DNA of 64,000 nt, taken from contig NC_089272.1 of the NCBI RefSeq assembly GCF_963678975.1, positions 23,605,471 to 23,669,470 of the forward strand, read 5' to 3'. The notes below the pieces were generated by a model. The model saw nothing but the letters and a program-made list of their open reading frames with translations. It ran no database searches and was not told the origin of the DNA. The DNA is from Dysidea avara (taxonomy: Eukaryota > Porifera > Demospongiae > Dictyoceratida > Dysideidae). Of the stretch, positions 35,590 to 46,929 are shown in pieces; positions within the stretch are counted from its first letter, which is position 1; each line of letters starts with the position of its first letter. A program made the position numbers and the translations under genes.

Positions 35590-37861
35590 TTAGAAGCATT
35601 GTATTGTATTGTGTACTGTGCAGGAATCATGTATGATTATAATGCACAGGTGTAATTATAAAAGTGTCCAATTCATTATAAAACTCAGTGTATGTGGGAG
35701 CATTAGCAATGTTCTGGGGTAGATTATTCCATAGTTTAATCACTGAAAGGAAGAAGGAAAATCATTAAAACTGTCCACTCTAGTATTTAGTTGATTAAAA
35801 TAGTCACTACATAAAAGGAGGAAACGGGAGTTAAACAATCATCTGGAATATCAGCTAAACAATGAATGATTTTATACAGCATTTGTAATTTAAATTTTTT
35901 CCTTCTGCTCTGCAGGGTGGGTAGATCGAGATCAGTTAACATTGTGGAAACACTGGAGAATCTAGTAAGTCTTTATAGCACATTCTTGCGGCAGATCTCT
36001 GTACAGCTTCTGATTGATTAATGTTAACACATGTATGTGGGTCCCAGACTGAGGAAGCATACTCCATAATAGGGCGAACCATTGCTTTATAAATATTACA
36101 TTTAACTGTGGGAGGGCATTGATAAAGATTACGATGTAAGAATGCATTAATTCTGGTGGCTTTACTAGCAACTTGTTTTGTGTGTTCATTCCAGTTAAGG
36201 TGTTGATCAATGACTACACCTAGATATTTAGCACGAGTGACTTCTCGGATTGTAGAGTTGTCAATGTGGTAAGTAAATGGTATGATGTTTATCTTGTTTG
36301 TTATTCGTAGGAATTCACATTTAATTGGATTAAAGGTCATAAGCCACTTGTGTGCCCACTGTGTTAAGGAGTCAAGATCATGTTGTAATTGATGGCAGTC
36401 CTCCACTGAGTAGATATTTGAGTAAAGTATAACGTCATCAGCATAAAGTCGAACTTTACTTGAGACATGTAAAGGAAGATCATTGATGTAAATCAAAAAT
36501 AATAATGGAGCCAGAACTGTTCCTTGTGGTACACCAGATAGCATGTTACATGAGTCACTTTGTTTATTATCTAATATTACTTGTTGCGATCTATCAGAAA
36601 GGAAATTCTTTATCCAAGACAAAAGAGGTCCTTTAATACCATAAAATTGTAACTTGTGGAAGAAACGGGAGTGGGGGACCTTGTCAAAGCTTTACAGAAG
36701 TCAAGCAGAAACACATCACATTGCCCTCGTTGGTTTAGCATTGTGCAAAATCATGTACTGTTGTAATTAGTTGCGTCTCACAACTCCTATGCTGCTGGAA
36801 GCCATGTTGTTCATCTCTTAAAGCTTGATGATGATTCAAGTGTTCAAACATGCTAGAGTAGATAACGTGTTCCATGATTTTTGAACGTATACATGTTAGT
36901 GATACAGGACGGTAGTTGACAGGGTCCTTCTTACTGCCTTTCTTATATACTGGAACTATCAGAGCAGATTTCCATATGTCAGGTATGGCTCCTTGGTTCA
37001 GTGACGCTTGAAAAATTATAGAAAGGGCATGGGAAATTTCATTTGCTACCTCTTTGAGAAAGTAAGATGGAAGATTGTCTGGGCCTGCAGCTTTGTGGGG
37101 CTTTAAGTTGTGAAGCAATTGAGATACCCCATCAGAGTGTATGTGAATTGGTGGAATTTCAGGGAGAGGGTTACCTTCTAATACTGGTACATTAATTAGT
37201 AGTGTCTTCTTATGTAAAAACTGATGAGAAATATTCAGCTAGAACATTTGCTTTAGACAAAGAGTCGGTGTAAGTTGTTCCTTGGTGTTCGAGTGTACTA
37301 ATACCAGTGCGATCTTGTTTTCTATTTTTAATACAGTTAAAGACCAAAGTTTCTTTGTAACATTATTATTTTCATCAATAAAACTTGATACATAATTGTT
37401 AAATGCTGAACGACATTCCCGTTGAGAAAGTCTTTTGAGGTCTTGATAAGTAGCCCAGTCACTTGGACTGTTGGTTAAACTAGCACGTTTGTATGCTCGT
37501 TGCTTCTTGCGAGTTAGTTGTTTGATTTGTCTGGTTATCCAAGGTTGCTTTTGTTTGGTTGTGCTCCACTTAGTTGGTATCAGATTTAAACATTGTGTAC
37601 AGATATCAGAGAACTTATTCCATAAGATGTTAATCGGAGTAGTGGGTGGGTAAGTGACGACAAAATCTTCGCAAAGTGACTGAATGGATTGTCTAATATG
37701 ATTGAAATCAGCTTTGGACCATAAGTAAATACGTCTCCTAGCAGGGGGACATAGTTGAGCTAATATCATGAACTTTGTAAGTACAACTTCATGGTCACTG
37801 ATACCACCAATGCTTTTGCAAGATTCAACCAAGGAAGGTCTGTTTGTGACTGAATAGATAA
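35590..37861 (-). pseudogene. 5'-truncated CR1/Jockey-type LINE with frameshifts
   Basis: The minus strand starts at the very end of the endonuclease domain ('GGISDHEVVL' at about 37800) and runs through the linker (37832-37239), the fingers ('KAAGPDNLPSYFLKE', 'NYRPVSLTCI', 37118-36735), 'FDKVPHSRFFHKLQ' in another frame, and the catalytic palm 'GVPQGTVLAPLLFLIYINDL' and 'RLYADDVILYS' (36622-35936). A frameshift near 35938 precedes a C-terminal part with 'KLWNNLPQNIANAPTY'. The 3' end carries CAATA repeats (about 35600). The reverse transcriptase would copy its own RNA at a nicked target. At least three frame breaks and the missing endonuclease make it dead. Confidence 0.88.
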
Positions 37862-38225
37862 TTCATGAGACTGGTTTCTGGACGTCATGGACAAAACAAG
37901 TATCATTTATATGTGCCACAAATCCTTTCATCAATTGGGAAGAATAGTTTTTACTATAGTGGAGTACTTATTTGGAACAACTTACCCCCAGTTTGTATGT
38001 CATTGATCACTTACCAAATTTTAAGACATCGTTTAAAATACTGTATTGTTAGCACTGTGTTATTGTTGTTTATTTTGTTTGTAATCTTCATTTTGCTTTG
38101 TGTCATATTGAGTGTTTGTATTCATGCATATGTATTGTTACTTTTGCATAGGGCACTGCTGAAAAGCAGCTTTTTTGAATTGATGCAGTCTCCCTTTAAT
38201 CATAAATCATAAATCAAATAAAAGA
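37862..38225 (+). pseudogene. 3' end of a second LINE, opposite orientation
   Basis: The plus strand encodes 'KNSFYYSGVLIWNNLPP', the usual C-terminal sequence of CR1/Jockey-type polyproteins (W-N-x-L-P). It ends in a repeated AATCATA tail, a typical LINE 3' end. It abuts the 5' end of the minus-strand LINE head to head. Its C-terminus differs from the neighbour's, so it is a separate element. Confidence 0.7.
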
Positions 38226-38511
38226 TAATGATTCACTCATGATCACTTATAATTGCAGCCTTCTCCAGCAACGTGGCTCAATTTAAAGACGAGTTATACC
38301 TCTATAATTACTTTATTAAATATCTTGAGAAGAGTCACTTATGACATAGATAATAATATACCAGGTAAGGTACTATGCTTGCGATTACTCTATGGCCCTC
38401 TATAATCTATGACTCTAATGCCATTTAGACAATCACTCTATAGCGTCACTTATGAAACTCAAACAAGTTAAAGGCTGTGGCACGTGCAAGTTGTTGTACA
38501 CCTCTTCGTGA

Positions 38512-38796
<285 letters not shown>

Positions 38797-38904
38797 TTAT
38801 ATTGCCAGAGCTCCAGCTGCTGTAAAGCTTCTTGGTACCCCTGCGTCTATTAGGCCCCTTATTTATTTCTTGTACATTAATTTTGTGTTAAACCATAAGA
38901 CGTA

Positions 38905-39045
38905 CAGTGGAACCTGTTAATCAGGACACTTGAAAATGAGGACACCTGTATAATCTGGACACATGGTAATGGCCCCAAAATGTCCGTTAGCATGCAATCT
39001 AATCTGGAGAATCAGGACACCTTGATAATCAGGACACGTAATTTT
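38905..39045. mobile_element. Fragment of a pogo/Tigger-like repeat
   Basis: It starts 'CAGTGGAACCTGTTAATCAG' after a TA and continues with 'AGGACAC' repeats. The matching right end was not found. A related stretch ('AATCTGGACAC') lies near 25575. It sits about 110 bp upstream of the Death-domain gene start. Confidence 0.5.
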
Positions 39046-39058
39046 GTGGCTGTGTATA

Positions 39059-39086
39059 CGTGACGTAAGATTAATCACGTGCGCAT
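39059..39086 (+). promoter_or_regulatory. CRE-like and E-box motifs upstream of Death-domain gene
   Basis: 'TGACGTAA' (39061-39068, CRE/ATF-like) and the palindrome 'CACGTG' (39076-39081, E-box) lie 75-95 bp before the candidate ATG at 39156. Short motifs occur by chance; position is the main support. Confidence 0.3.
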
Positions 39087-39155
39087 CTTTATTTTTTGTT
39101 TGGTTCGGTGTGTGAAGCTCTACGCTGTAAAATCTATAGCTACGCCCAAAAGAAG

Positions 39156-39171
39156 ATGGCCTTTTCTATTG
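39156..39171 (+). CDS. Death-domain gene exon 1 (start codon, five codons)
   Basis: ATG at 39156 opens 'MAFSI' and is followed by G|GTGAGT (donor at 39172). It leaves in phase 1, which fits exon 2. The start was chosen because the Death-domain exon has no ATG before its conserved region and this is the nearest ATG with a strong donor. The first exon is very small, so the start could still be wrong. Confidence 0.55.
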
Positions 39172-39300
39172 GTGAGTAGGTCTACTTTAGCGCAGTCATA
39201 GATCGCATATTCTTCGTACGAGGAATATACGACCTATGCGCAGTACGAACTACTGACATATATGGCCATGTCGCATGGGCGTATATTTTTATCACAATAG

Positions 39301-39585
39301 GTGGAGCCCGACCTACAATGAAGGATTTAAGCAAACACATAATACCAGCAGTTGCTACTAAGTGGTACGAACTAGGTCTAGAATTACTGGACTCCAGCCA
39401 CGAAAAGGTATTAGAGAATATCGAAAGAGACGGCAGCAGATTCGATGTGCAGTGGTGTTGTAGAAAGATGTTGACTAAATGGCTGGAAGTGTCTGATGAT
39501 GCAACCTGGGGCCAGGTCATAGATGCTGTTAAGAGTATCAACATGAATGATCTGGCTAGTAGTCTTGAATCACTGCTACCACAAA
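39301..39585 (+). CDS. Death-domain gene exon 2: Death domain
   Basis: The acceptor AG is at 39299-39300. The exon encodes one Death-fold domain of about 85 residues: 'TMKDLSKHIIPAVATKWYEL', 'GLELLDSSHEKVLENIERDG', 'DVQWCCRKMLTKWLEVSDDA', 'TWGQVIDAVKSINMNDLASS'. The order W-x-x-L/G, 'L..IE', 'C..ML..WL' and 'TW..L..A' is the Death-domain pattern common in sponge and coral proteins. Death domains pair with one another in apoptotic and innate-immune adaptors in the cytosol. The frame stays open past 39586 (GTGAGC) to 39767, but that tail runs into a repeat element, so I end the exon at the donor, in phase 1. That is the phase needed to join the exon at 58290. The partner protein is unknown. Confidence 0.8.
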
Positions 39586-39707
39586 GTGAGCAAATTAGCT
39601 GTGGGCAGGGCTGGGGATGCAGAGCACTCAAATTTGTGTCTTGTATGAACGGTTGCCTGGCCTACATGGGTCACATTTTGTGTAAGCATCATCCTGTTTA
39701 TACAATG

Positions 39708-40699
39708 TGTGACCGGATCTGTGCAAACCCAACACAATCGTGCAGGCCTAAATTTATGTTTTTATAATAAAGCACTGAATACAATGGGTGAAGTACTTGC
39801 ATATTGTTAAAGAATTCCGTAATTTTTTGATCTTTGTGAAGAAAGGGTCTAACAAATAAAAATCTTGATATCATCTTATTTGTCTACTGAAGAAGAGGAG
39901 CTCATAAATCTTTGTATCATTGCAGTAGACCCAAGTTATGAGCATTTGTTTACGTCATGTCAAAACGGTAGTATGCGATCAATCTTTCTTCAATGATTTT
40001 GCCTTTGTATGTAATAAAGAAAGATGATACAAGGAAAAACTTACCTATAGTATATACAAGTTGAACCGAATCCTGAAAAACAGCTAAAAATCAAAAGTGG
40101 ATTTTTTTCCAAGTGAGTTGCCAACCAGATGATTAGTGGTGACAGCAAAGGCGTCAACAACAGACACGTATGATTTGGCTCCATTACAATTTCGGGAAAG
40201 GGCTGTAATGGACACTGCATTTTATAGCTTTTCCATAGAAAATGTATGGTGAAAATTTTTATTGGACATAAATATTGTGTCAGACATTTGAACGAAAAGA
40301 TTTTTGAAATATTTTTAGTGGGTCAAACAGTACTGCAAATGAGCCGAATTTCAAGATCATGTGTAATAGCATCCATGAGTTATTAAATGATTTTAAGGAT
40401 CCAGCTCAACACGTACATACTATAGTAATCGATTTCCCCTTTTCATGGTGAACATGATAGTGAAAATTTCAAATCCATATGGCATTCTCTTTGTATGTTA
40501 CAATGGTTTTAGTAGGCACCTGTAATTTATTTTCTATATATACTTGCTATACAGATCGATCTTTTGTAGGCTGTAACTCCCAAAGTTATTGGAATATGAG
40601 GCTGAAACTTTGCCAGAACATACATTTGGCTAAATAGATTTTGACTGTTTAATAAACAGGAATTTGAAAAATGTGCAGGTTTTCACAGACCTAGTCACA
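39708..40699. mobile_element. 992-bp TIR element related to 29751-30375
   Basis: The left end 'TGTGACCGGATCTGTGCAAA' and the inverted right end 'TGTGACTAGGTCTGTGAAAA' match. The interior shares segments with the 625-bp element, partly in inverted order. It supplies the 3' part of the open frame that follows the Death-domain exon. Confidence 0.7.
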
Positions 40700-40784
40700 T
40701 ATTCCAATTTGCTTCAAAAGATGTGGCTTCACTACTAATGTCTCCAGCAAAGTGGTGCTCAACATAAAGGTACACAGAAAAATT

Positions 40785-41890
40785 TGGAATTTTCAACTAG
40801 AATAGGGACCATAGCACATTGATAAAAAGTACTGATACAAGCTGAAGTAGTGCATGATATTAATCACAGTAAAACAATAAGAAGTGTCGTATCTTGAGCA
40901 CAGTAGAGATATAACACTTCTTATTGTTTTACTGTGATTTAATATCGTGCACTACTCCAACTTGTTTCAGTACTTTTTATCAATGTGCTATAGTCCCTAC
41001 TTTAGTTGAAAACTCCAAATTTTTCTGTGTAGTTGTTTGTTAACTTTTTTTGTAACTAATTATTATGACTGGTGAATCCACGCATACTGCATCTGAAATG
41101 GTGCCACACGCCCCAGTTTTATCAGCGTCTGAAATGTGAAGTATCCATTATGCTTTGTTGTCAGTTATGCTCAACCCATTACACAGTATTTAGGATCTAG
41201 AACTGTTCAAAAAGTACCTCTGTAATCCACGCATACTGAAAGAAATGGTGCAGCGCGCCCCAGTTATATCAATTATCATCTGAAAAGTGAAGTATCCATT
41301 ATACTTTGTTGTTGGCTATGTTCAACCTGTTACACAACAGTACGAATCGAGAACTGTTTGAAAAGCACCTATGCAATCAAAATAGCCACTATGAAAAATA
41401 CAGACGATTTCTGTTATGCGAAGGGAAGCCATCATGTGCTACCGCCAAATCGGAACTTTTCGCTGTCAGCAAAGATGAATTGGACACAAAGTAGGACACT
41501 GGTAAGTCCATGAAGAATGAATTGTACGTACTGTGGTATGCCAAAAGGCACCTCTTGGACTGAAGCGACATTGAACAATGAAAAAGGTAAGCCCGTACGT
41601 AGCCTTAGCTGCTGTCAAGTTACACTTGCCTGAAGGCATCAGTTAGTCAGTCAGTTAGTCAGTCAGTTAGTCAGTCAGTAGAAAATTCTGTTAAATAATA
41701 ATAATAATAAAAATTCTGTAGCAACATGTTGAAAGCGTTTTGGGTCAATCTGAAAGCTTGTTTGGGCTTAGTTTTACCTTACTAATACTGCCTCATCATC
41801 GTCAGGGAAAACTGAGGCTGTTTTTGGGTGATGCTATTTCGTGGGCCACACCTACTCATTTGTGGTCCCTACTATACAGTACTATTGTAC
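40785..41890. repeat. Composite dispersed repeat, copy 2
   Basis: The hairpin part (40785-41022) has arms of about 110 bp with 'CACAGTAAAACAATAAGAAG' and its complement. The body repeats the order of copy 1, with an internal duplication of 'AATCCACGCATACTG' (41073 and 41225), a longer TCAG-rich run (41640-41685) and the same 3' part. It lies in the large intron of the Death-domain gene. Confidence 0.75.
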
Positions 41891-42257
41891 TGTATGATTA
41901 TATCTATGTTGTATTAAATTGAGTCAAGTCATCTGGATTGTCCAGGTTGGCTTTATCCAGTTTACCCTAATCACATTTATTATGGGTTATGTGGGTCTTA
42001 TCTTGTTGATACAATATATCCATCTCAGGCCCAAGTGTGATGATGAATTTAAATAAGGTTGATCATGTTTGATGATATTGATGGCAATTTATGTGTGCTT
42101 ATTCATGAGGTACAAAGTGGGCTATTGCTGGTGAGATGGTTTATGCAATAAGCTATAGAGCATAGATAGTCTTCCAGCCCCTTTCACCAGAGTGGCACTT
42201 CATTAATATGATGACTTCCTCATAAAGATTAAACAGAATTTAACTCTTTAAACTACG
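41891..42257. other. Intron sequence, nothing recognised
   Basis: No coding or repeat feature was identified between the composite repeat and the next MITE. Confidence 0.4.
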
Positions 42258-42259
42258 TA

Positions 42260-42466
42260 TAGTACTGCTCAAACACAATGTTGTCTTGTGAGAGCGTGAG
42301 CAATTTAAGAACTTACTAATTGAGGGGCATGGCACCTGTTTCACTTGCGAGTGTTCATCCAAAATGAAATGGCAGGAATACTCGCAAGCAAAACAGGTGC
42401 CATGCCTTTTAATTAGCAAGTTTTTAAATCACTTGCACTCTACGACGTTTCATTTGAGCAGTACTG
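42260..42466. mobile_element. 207-bp hairpin MITE, TA target site, copy 2
   Basis: Inverted ends 'TAGTACTGCTCAAAC' and 'CAGTACTGCTCAAAT' are flanked by TA (42258-42259, 42467-42468). The sequence folds on itself along most of its length, around 'GGCATGGCACC'. Same family as 43197-43428. Confidence 0.82.
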
Positions 42467-43196
42467 TAAACTTTATACGCAATGTGTGCACTGTATTGAT
42501 ATTCATTGTTTGAAAATTCCTATATAGAAGGTCACAAGGACTTGCAATTAAGATTTTTGGAATGCTAATGTCATAAAGAACAAACTGGTGTATAAGTGTT
42601 ACTAGTTGCAATGTTCCTTCACCATGCTATAATGGCTTAAACGCAGGGGCTTAACTTGCATAATGTTTTAAAGAAAAGGATATCCTTGAGGTCGGTGAAT
42701 TCTAGTTGTGTGGAAAGATTTTTGTTAATTGCTGAGTGCCTTAGCGGGAGACAAATAATTGTGTAGTTTTGAAGTGTCTGTATATAATTATTTATTTATG
42801 TGTCATTTTGTCTGTAATGGAAGTAGATGATGGGTGTAGCTGCATTGTGATGCAATGTGCTCGTGGTAAAAGTTGTTGTGCAATCAAATACGTGATGAGC
42901 CATGAATACTGTGACTAAATAACTCTCAGAACAGCCTTACAAGCAGTGTTATTTGTTTATGATTTGTGGTACTCACAACACTAAACTTCAGATTTTGAGG
43001 TGTCACACTAGCCTACTTGTGCTTACCAGATAAGAAAATGCAAAATGTATTTATTATATAGTTATACAACGGGCATGAGTGCACTGCCTGATATAAATGC
43101 ACGAGCCTGAGGACCTGATGGCCCTCAGGCTCGTGCGTTTATACAGGCAGAGCACGAGTGCACATTGTATAACTGTTATGCACCACTCACCTAATA

Positions 43197-43428
43197 TGGT
43201 ACCGCTCAAACGTAGCGTTGCACTTACTCGCACTGCTCGATTGTGAGTGATGAAAAACTCACTAATTAAAGGGCATGGCACCCGTTTTCTTCGTAAGTAT
43301 TCATCCCATATGAAACGGGATGAATACTCGCAAAGGAAATGGGTGCCACGCCCTTTAATTAGCAGGTTTTTTAATCACTCACAATCGAGCAGTGCGAGCG
43401 AGTGTGACGTTACGTTTGAGCAGTACCG
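43197..43428. mobile_element. 232-bp hairpin MITE inserted at TA, copy 1
   Basis: Ends 'TGGTACCGCTCAAACG' and inverted 'CGGTACTGCTCAAACG' are flanked by TA (43195-43196, 43429-43430). In copy B the corresponding site reads 'CACCTAATAGGTGGGG' with a single TA (44852-44853) and no insert. That is a filled/empty pair proving a TA duplication, as for Tc1/mariner-like elements. Confidence 0.92.
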
Positions 43429-43634
43429 TAGGTGGGGAGAGTCTCACAAGATAGCTGCAACTCTTATAGAGGCCAGGTTTCAACCATCGATTGTGGGTGA
43501 CATAGCCGATCATTGTGATGACGTTCCCTCTTCAGTACCGCAGCCACCTGAGATATTGAAAGCTAGTACACTATGGGCCATATCACTAACCTGCATTTGC
43601 TGTTCGACTCTCATCATGTAGTGCTGAGCATTCA

Positions 43635-44162
43635 CAGTGTTGGGCAAGTTACTTTGTAAAAGTAACTAGTTACATAATTTATTATATATTACTTGCAACT
43701 GAACTATTTAGTTACAGTTACATATTACCCATAAAATAAAGTAACTATAATAATATTACATATTATATTACTTTGTGTCCACAGCCTTAAGCTGTCACGT
43801 GTGAAACTACCACTTTATCACGTGACATGATTGCGTTGTTGGACAAAGTGCAAATCTTGGTTATAAGTAAGAAGCTGGTGAATAAGCTTCATTCAGTAGA
43901 CTTCGTTACTTCGTTGTGGCTAGGCGTTACTCAGAGGATAACTAACGAGATTAGTAATTTTGTTACTTGTAGTAATAATATTATGTAATATTAGACTCGT
44001 TACAGTAACTATATTACTTAGGTAATGCGTTACATTTGTAAGTAAAGTAACTTGAGTTATATTACCCGTTTTTATAGCGTATTTCGTTATAATACTTAGT
44101 TACCACAAAAGTAACAATATTACGTAACGCTTTACTTATGTAACACGTTACTCCCAACACTG
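43635..44162. mobile_element. 528-bp non-autonomous hAT-type element
   Basis: Ends 'CAGTGTTGGGCAAGTTAC' and inverted 'CAGTGTTGGGAGTAACG' are flanked by the 8-bp duplication 'AGCATTCA' (43627-43634, 44163-44170). Copy B lacks it and reads 'GTGCTCAGCATGCC' there. It is the same family as 15788-16309, in opposite orientation. No transposase inside. Confidence 0.93.
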
Positions 44163-44715
44163 AGCATTCATGATTACTTAATTGCCCGTAGTGATTCTCT
44201 CGAGTGAAAAAAAGCAGCTAGTAGATGGTTTCAGTAAACAAAACCTAACTACTAAACAATACTGTCTAATTCTTACTATCCATACTGGCTAAACTCAAAT
44301 CTGGTAGCATAACAAAAATTGGTTGCCACAATCGAACGTAATGGTGAGTAATGTTTAGAATATAATAGTTTTATTGAGTCATTGTCAAGTGGACTATGGT
44401 TTTATCTGGGTTCAGATGGCACCAGACTAGTAAGGTGCATAAGTATTTATATGTAGACTAGAGTTGTGGCCACCGTGTTGGCTTTTTCAATCACTGTTGG
44501 CTGCTTGGTAAACATTATACGTATTGGTGACATTATGGCCCACAATCGACTTTTACATGTCAGGCTATAAAAGAATTAAAGTGAGCTGCGAGGTGTCTTT
44601 CCACCTATTAGGTGAAGTATCGTAGTGGTCTCGGTTGCCGGCACTTGTGCAATGCTGCACAAAACCGCAGCCAGTGCAATATCTGTATATTGCACTACGG
44701 TTGGTGCATTATATA

Positions 44716-45618
44716 TAGTTATGCAGCGGCCACGAGTGCTCTACCTGATATAAACGCACGAGCCTGAGGGCCATCTGGTCCGAAGGCAAGTGCGTTTATA
44801 CAGGCAGAGCACGAGTGCACGTTGTATAACTGTTATGTACCACTCACCTAATAGGTGGGGAGAGTCTCACAAGACAGCTGTAACACTTATAAAGACCAGG
44901 TTTCTAACATCGATTGTGGGTAACCAAGCCGGACGTTGCGATGACGTTCCCCCTACAGTACTGCAGCCACCTGAGATATTAAAAGCTAGTACGCTATGGG
45001 TTATATCACTAACCTGCATTTGCTGTTCGACTCTCATCATGTAGTGCTCAGCATGCCAGCGTGCCATATAGACTAAGCACCAGACTAATCGCCATAGTGA
45101 TTCTCTCAAGCGAAAAAAAGCAGCTAAATAGACGGTTTAAGTAAACAAAACTTAACTACTAAATGATACTAGTCTAATTCTTACTATTCACACTGGCTAA
45201 ACTCGAATCTGGTGGCATGACAAAACTGGTTACCACAATCGAACGTAAAAGTTAGAATATATTTGTTTTATTGAGTCATTGTCGAAGTGGACTACAGTTT
45301 AATCTGGGCTAAGATGGCACCAGACTAGTAAGGTGTATAAGTACGTTTATATATATGTAGACTAGAGTTGTGGCCACCCGCGTTGGCTTTTTCAATCGCC
45401 ATTGGCTGCTTGTAAACATTATACGTATCGGTGACGTTATGGCCCACAATCGACGTTTACATGTCAGGCTGTTAAAGAATTCGAGTGATCTGTGAAGTGT
45501 CTTTCCACCTATTAGGTGAGGTGTCGTAGTGGTCTTCGCCACCGGCACTTGTGCTATGCTGCACAAAACCGCAGCCAGTGCAATATCTATATATTGCACT
45601 GCAGTTGGTGCATTATAA
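44716..45618. repeat. Segmental duplication copy B (empty sites)
   Basis: The uninterrupted copy of the unit described at 43058-44715. It keeps the hairpin (44720-44840), the shared middle part ('CCACCTGAGATATTAAAAGC') and the end 'GGTGCATTATA', where short palindromes begin. Confidence 0.85.
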
Positions 45619-45886
45619 CTTATAATGCACTCATTGTGGTCTACAAAACCGCAACCAGTGCGTTATAAGTTATAATTCACTCGCTGTGGTCTGCAGCAGT
45701 GCAATATACAAATTATGGCACTGACGGTGCCTTTGAACTGCCCACACAGAGTGGTACATCAACTTATAATGCACTCGTTGTGGTCTGCAAAACCACAACC
45801 AGTGCATTATAAGTTATAATGCACTCGCTGTGGTCTGCAACAGTGCCATATACAAATTACAGTACTGGTGGCGCCTTTGAACAGTG
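45589..45886. repeat. Cluster of short AT-rich palindromes
   Basis: Variants of 'GTGCATTATAAGTTATAATG' and its complement occur at about 45609, 45658, 45764 and 45796, and 'CAGTGCAATAT' pairs with 'ATATTGCACTG'. An internal segment 'CTCGCTGTGGTCTGCA' is repeated. It looks like a decayed tandem of the preceding repeat's end. Confidence 0.65.
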
Positions 45887-45894
45887 GTACATAA

Positions 45895-46595
45895 CAGCGT
45901 TGAAACTGGGTCACTACTGCTGACCCAGATGACCCACTGACCCGGATAGCAATCCGGTTCAGATCCAGATTTGACCTGGATTAATCAAATCCGAGGCGTG
46001 CAATAAGAGCTATGTTTTGGGGAGTCTCGAGCGAGCGAGACTACATTTTGAACGTTTGATTTGTGTTGAGTAAACGAGTAGTTATGTGATAACTAAGCCG
46101 GTAAGTTTATAATTTAAAATCCATCAGTGGGTTTTGGTTCCACCTAGCTACTGTGAGTTAACAGACAGCAATTGGGTGTGGCTTTGTGCATACCTAGTAT
46201 TACAATTTCCCGATATATTGAAGTGGGTGTGGCTCACAAAAGCACTTATCCTGCTGCAAGACTAGACTATATACAACTCGTACAATAATTGATTAGTGGG
46301 CGTGGCTTCACGTAAGCTTGCATATAGCAATGGACACTGTTTCGTGCTACAGACTGCACTTACTAATAAATGGGCATGGTTAATGCATGTTTGTAACGCG
46401 GTAAGTGGGCGTGGCTCAGGAAAGAGCTACGCGACTAGCATTCATAAGTTTCCACATCGTCAAACGAACAATTCCATTTCTCACGTGATTCAATCCAGGT
46501 CAGACCCGGATAATTTGTAAACTGGGTTGGACCTGGATGACCCGGAAAAAATGTGACCCAGTTGACCCGGATGACCCGACCTGGTTTCAACATTG
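45895..46595. mobile_element. 701-bp hAT-type element with 8-bp target duplication
   Basis: Ends 'CAGCGTTGAAACTGGGTC' and inverted 'CAATGTTGAAACCAGGTC' are flanked by 'GTACATAA' on both sides (45887-45894, 46596-46603). Subterminal 'GACCCGGATGACCC' repeats are present at both ends. The interior has five spaced copies of 'GTGGGCGTGGCT' or close variants (46155-46425). No transposase. Confidence 0.92.
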
Positions 46596-46929
46596 GTACA
46601 TAACCTTATTTATCAGTGTTACTTTGACTTGTGGGGGTGCAAAAAGCATCATAGTTTTAATATAATAGTAGTGCCTTCCTGGTCCCTCTATGAAATCCTG
46701 AAAGTCCAGAAATGTAGTGATTTGGAGAACTTTGTGGCTGGCCAGAGTGTGCTCCATAAGGAAGTAACCACGCAATAACAGTAGTCTCGTGTGGCCAACC
46801 CTACTCTTCGCGTGGCGCTTATTGATTGATATGTATAAGTGCCAGCTGTGAGAGGTGATGATAGCTGGTGCTATTCACCATGAATTAACCAGAGTTTTGA
46901 CGAGGTAATGATGTGTATCAACAATAGTA

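Larger units (their letters stand above)
43058..44715. repeat. Segmental duplication copy A (with two insertions)
   Basis: It starts 'TATATAGTTATACAACG', contains a GC-rich hairpin around 'CCTCAGGCTCGTGCG', and ends '..CAGTGCAATATCTG..GGTGCATTATA'. Copy B follows directly (44716-45618). Without the two inserted elements (43197-43428 and 43635-44162) both copies are about 900 bp and roughly 85-90 percent alike by eye. Open stretches in both orientations of the middle part are similar but not convincing as a gene. Confidence 0.85.

Noticed and set aside
35590-38225. Single LINE inverted by twin priming
   Set aside because: Each part carries its own distinct C-terminal sequence and 3' tail, so two elements are needed.
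38262-38372. Exon-like segment with AG acceptor and CAG|GTAAGG donor
   Set aside because: No homology recognised, two frames compete, and it fits neither flanking gene by phase; left uncalled.
39182-39631. 149-codon minus-strand frame
   Set aside because: Antisense shadow of the Death-domain exon, whose plus-strand reading matches a known fold.
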